Positions 42,099 through 43,700 of a stretch of DNA of 43,700 nucleotides are shown piece after piece (position 1 is the stretch's first letter; the number at the start of each line of letters is the position of its first letter). Source of the DNA: Woeseiaceae bacterium. Lineage in GTDB: Bacteria > Pseudomonadota > Gammaproteobacteria > Steroidobacterales > Woeseiaceae. The DNA is taken from positions 1 through 43,700 of the forward strand of contig JAJFKV010000011.1 in assembly GCA_021773055.1 (NCBI GenBank), read 5' to 3'. A program made the position numbers and the translations under genes. Under the pieces are notes generated by a model that had not been told where the DNA came from, did not search any database, and saw nothing but the letters and a program-made list of their open reading frames with translations.

Positions 42099-42336
42099 TT
42101 TGCAAGCACTCTGATGATGACAAGCATGGCGCGACTGCATACGTATATTCGGCCTCTGTAGTTGGCATACGTTGATGCCGGGCCATAATGGTTTATTCGC
42201 GCGTCGGTTCCCTATTGCTTCTTCGTACTCGAAGTACGTAGACGTTCACGGGTTCTACCAACGCCGGTTCGACCTGTTTGCCATCAATCAGTTTGCTTAA
42301 GCAATCGCTAGTGGGTTTCTCCTGTCTTGTTTCAGC
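42099..42336 (-). ncRNA. Probable guide RNA (seekRNA/bridge RNA) region of the IS1111-group element
   Basis: 238 bp without coding capacity between the transposase stop codon and the left inverted repeat. In IS110-family elements the non-coding end produces a structured RNA that guides the transposase; in the IS1111 group it lies 3' of the transposase gene. Stem-forming sequences seen: GGCAT-ACGTTG-ATGCC (42164-42179) nested between two GGCC blocks, CGTACT-CGA-AGTACG (42224-42238) and TTGCTTAAGCAA (42293-42304). RNA ends and guide loops cannot be set from sequence alone. Confidence 0.5.
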
Positions 42337-43368
42337 TTAGCCAACAGCCAAGCTGGGGTCGTAATCGGTTTCATTTTGCAGCATGGCCCAGGCCATGCGT
42401 GCGGTTTTGTTCGCCAGTGCAACCGCAGCGACATTCGGGTGTCGTCGCTTTGCGATGTCGGTTGCCCAGCGACTTAAAGGGTCGTCGCGATGTTTGGCGT
42501 GCGAGACGACCGATCGGGCGCCGTGTATTAACTGTGTACGCATGTAGACGTCACCGCGTTTACTGATACCGAGTAAGCGACGCTTGTCGCCGGAGCTGCT
42601 CTGTCTTGGCGTCAGCCCCAACGACGCGGCCATCTGTCGACCGTTCTTGAACTGCTCACCGTTACCGACGGTCGCCACCAGTGCGGTGGCCACGATGGGT
42701 CCGACGCCGCGTAACTGTTGCAAGCGCTGAGTGACTTCGTTGTTGCGCGCCAGCGTCTCGATCTGTTTATCGAGTTCCTTGAAGCGATCCTCCAAAGTCA
42801 GAAGGTCATCCCACAGGCCGTGCAGCAAGGAACGGAAGTCATCCGTCAGGCCATTCTCGGCATCTTCCAACCACTCGGGGATCGCTCGGCGCAACGCGAG
42901 CAACGATGGCGCTGCAACCAGTCCGTACTCAGCGACCAGGCCGCGGATCTGGTTGGCCTTGGCGTTGCGATGGTCCTTGAGCTCGGTACGGACGCGATGC
43001 GTCGCCTGGATATCCTGCTGCTCGACGCTCTTCACCGTGACAAAGCGCATGTTCGGTCTGCTCATTGCCTCGCAGATCGCCTCGGCATCGTTGGCGTCAT
43101 TCTTGTTGCTCTTCACGTAAGGTTTTACAAACTGCGGCGCAATTAAGCGCACTGTGTAACCTCGCGACTGAAGTTCTCGCGCCCAGTGGTGTGCACCGGT
43201 GCACGCTTCCATGCCGATCTCGCAGCCAAGATCTGTCTTGTCCAGCAAGGCTTGCAGCCATTGCGCACGCCGCAAGCGTCGCTTCCACACGGTCTTGCCG
43301 TGACGATCAACACCGTGCAACTGATACACATTTTTTGCCAAATCCACACCAACTCTACTAAGCTTCAT
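42337..43368 (-). CDS. IS110-family (IS1111 group) transposase
   Basis: A 343-residue DEDD-type transposase. The N-terminal RuvC-like domain has D9 in VGVDLAKN, E54 in IGMEAC, and D91/D94 in NKNDANDAEAI. The C-terminal transposase_20 domain contains LRGVGPIVATALVATVG (about 219-235) and ASLGLTPRQSSSGDKRRL with the serine region used by the family in strand exchange. The gene is full length and uninterrupted. AAGGAG lies six bases before the ATG. The enzyme acts with a guide RNA encoded by the same element. Confidence 0.95.
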   Translation of the reverse strand: MKLSRVGVDLAKNVYQLHGVDRHGKTVWKRRLRRAQWLQALLDKTDLGCEIGMEACTGAHHWARELQSRGYTVRLIAPQFVKPYVKSNKNDANDAEAICEAMSRPNMRFVTVKSVEQQDIQATHRVRTELKDHRNAKANQIRGLVAEYGLVAAPSLLALRRAIPEWLEDAENGLTDDFRSLLHGLWDDLLTLEDRFKELDKQIETLARNNEVTQRLQQLRGVGPIVATALVATVGNGEQFKNGRQMAASLGLTPRQSSSGDKRRLLGISKRGDVYMRTQLIHGARSVVSHAKHRDDPLSRWATDIAKRRHPNVAAVALANKTARMAWAMLQNETDYDPSLAVG

Positions 43369-43455
43369 AACGGACTCCTTCTCTTCACTGTGACTGAGAT
43401 TTTTCGCTTCAACGAATACACAATCCAGTCTGGCACATTGCGATGCCTCAAGGTT

Positions 43456-43470
43456 GAGGAGGAGTCCATA
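43456..43470 (+). repeat. IS subterminal inverted repeat, right
   Basis: GAGGAGGAGTCCATA, exact reverse complement of 42084-42098. Confidence 0.9.
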
Positions 43471-43476
43471 CCATTG

Positions 43477-43680
43477 CTTCTGGCCGACTCCAGCCGCCCA
43501 GGTGTTAAGCTACTGAATGACGGCTACTGACCCAATGCGGACGTTCGCCAAACGGCAAGATCCAGCCAATACTTGTCGCTCAAGACTTTTGTCTTTGACC
43601 CCAAAATATGTCACTAACGTGTTATTTCGTGGTCGAATCAGCGGAATTGAAAATTTCGCACTGACATTAAGGGAAATATT
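43477..43680. repeat. Dispersed-repeat units downstream of the IS
   Basis: CTGACCCAATGCGGAC (from 43527) matches the unit at 41568, and GCCAATACTTG (43565-43575) matches those at 35967 and 41446. The stretch immediately after the IS (CTTCTGGCCGACTCC) also resembles the repeat family. No complete gene is seen in this gap. Confidence 0.6.
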
Positions 43681-43700
43681 ATGAAGCGTGTTTGTATTTC
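43681..43700 (+). CDS. Possible start of a gene running off the right edge
   Basis: An ATG with AAGGGAAAT a few bases upstream opens MKRVCI before the window ends. Too short to identify. Confidence 0.25.

Larger units (their letters stand above)
42082..43476 (-). mobile_element. IS1111-group insertion sequence (IS110 family), apparently complete
   Basis: A transposase gene is bracketed by perfect 15-bp inverted repeats, TATGGACTCCTCCTC (42084-42098) and its complement (43456-43470). IS1111-group elements have such subterminal repeats a few bases inside their ends and no target duplication. The long non-coding end lies 3' of the transposase, as expected for this group. The outer boundaries given are a guess based on how the flanks rejoin and could be off by several bases. 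Confidence 0.82.

Noticed and set aside
1..43700. CRISPR array or prophage
   Set aside because: No regularly spaced direct repeats with unique spacers and no phage structural, integrase or lysis genes were seen on either strand.

Overview
The window reads as a chromosomal segment of a free-living Gram-negative bacterium, most likely an environmental (marine-type) gammaproteobacterium. The evidence is GshB-type glutathione chemistry, outer-membrane barrels and a porin, PreT/PreA pyrimidine reductase, HDOD, GGDEF/EAL and many hybrid kinases, and intergenic repeats. No rRNA, complete tRNA, CRISPR array or prophage is visible. The exact lineage cannot be fixed from the sequence alone.

Left part (1-4740): the 5' part of an AlkC/AlkD-like DNA alkylation repair gene runs off the left edge. 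It faces a three-gene operon, preT-preA-ALDH12-like dehydrogenase, across a palindrome-bearing promoter region. Signalling block (4695-20355): a coupled pair (CHASE4 hybrid kinase with Hpt, then REC-PAS-GGDEF-EAL) and a coupled trio (YVTN beta-propeller, YeiH-type transporter, triple-PAS hybrid kinase) lie on the minus strand. An HDOD protein, a REC-PAS histidine kinase and a secreted double-VWA protein lie on the plus strand, and a small membrane protein with a CxxC...CxxC tail follows.

Thiol/stress operon (20458-25392): an ArsR-family repressor, a PF03773 permease, a divergent glutathione-synthetase homologue, sigma factor SigZ, a cysteine-type glutathione S-transferase, an AhpD-like CxxC protein, a small membrane protein and an outer-membrane barrel are packed in one direction. 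Near-identical operator-like sites precede arsR and the permease. Nearly every product carries paired cysteines. This is the best candidate here for an uncharacterised system.

Accessory segment (25262-31475): a 140-bp duplication of the barrel gene's 3' end flanks about 6 kb. Inside are a PhoB-box-preceded operon (porin, phosphate-binding-protein-like protein, Cache sensor kinase) and a divergent HxlR-like regulator/VOC pair. Three tRNA-Pro(CGG)-like fragments mark this segment, one of them a 45-nt 3' half ending in CCA. Right part (31832-43700): membrane proteins, a DUF3857/transglutaminase protein, a CPBP protease, DUF6090- and DUF6653-like proteins, a barrel, and a LytS/LytTR-type two-component pair. 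Then come dispersed intergenic repeats and a complete IS1111-group (IS110 family) element with perfect 15-bp subterminal inverted repeats and a probable guide-RNA region, apparently inserted into one of the repeats.
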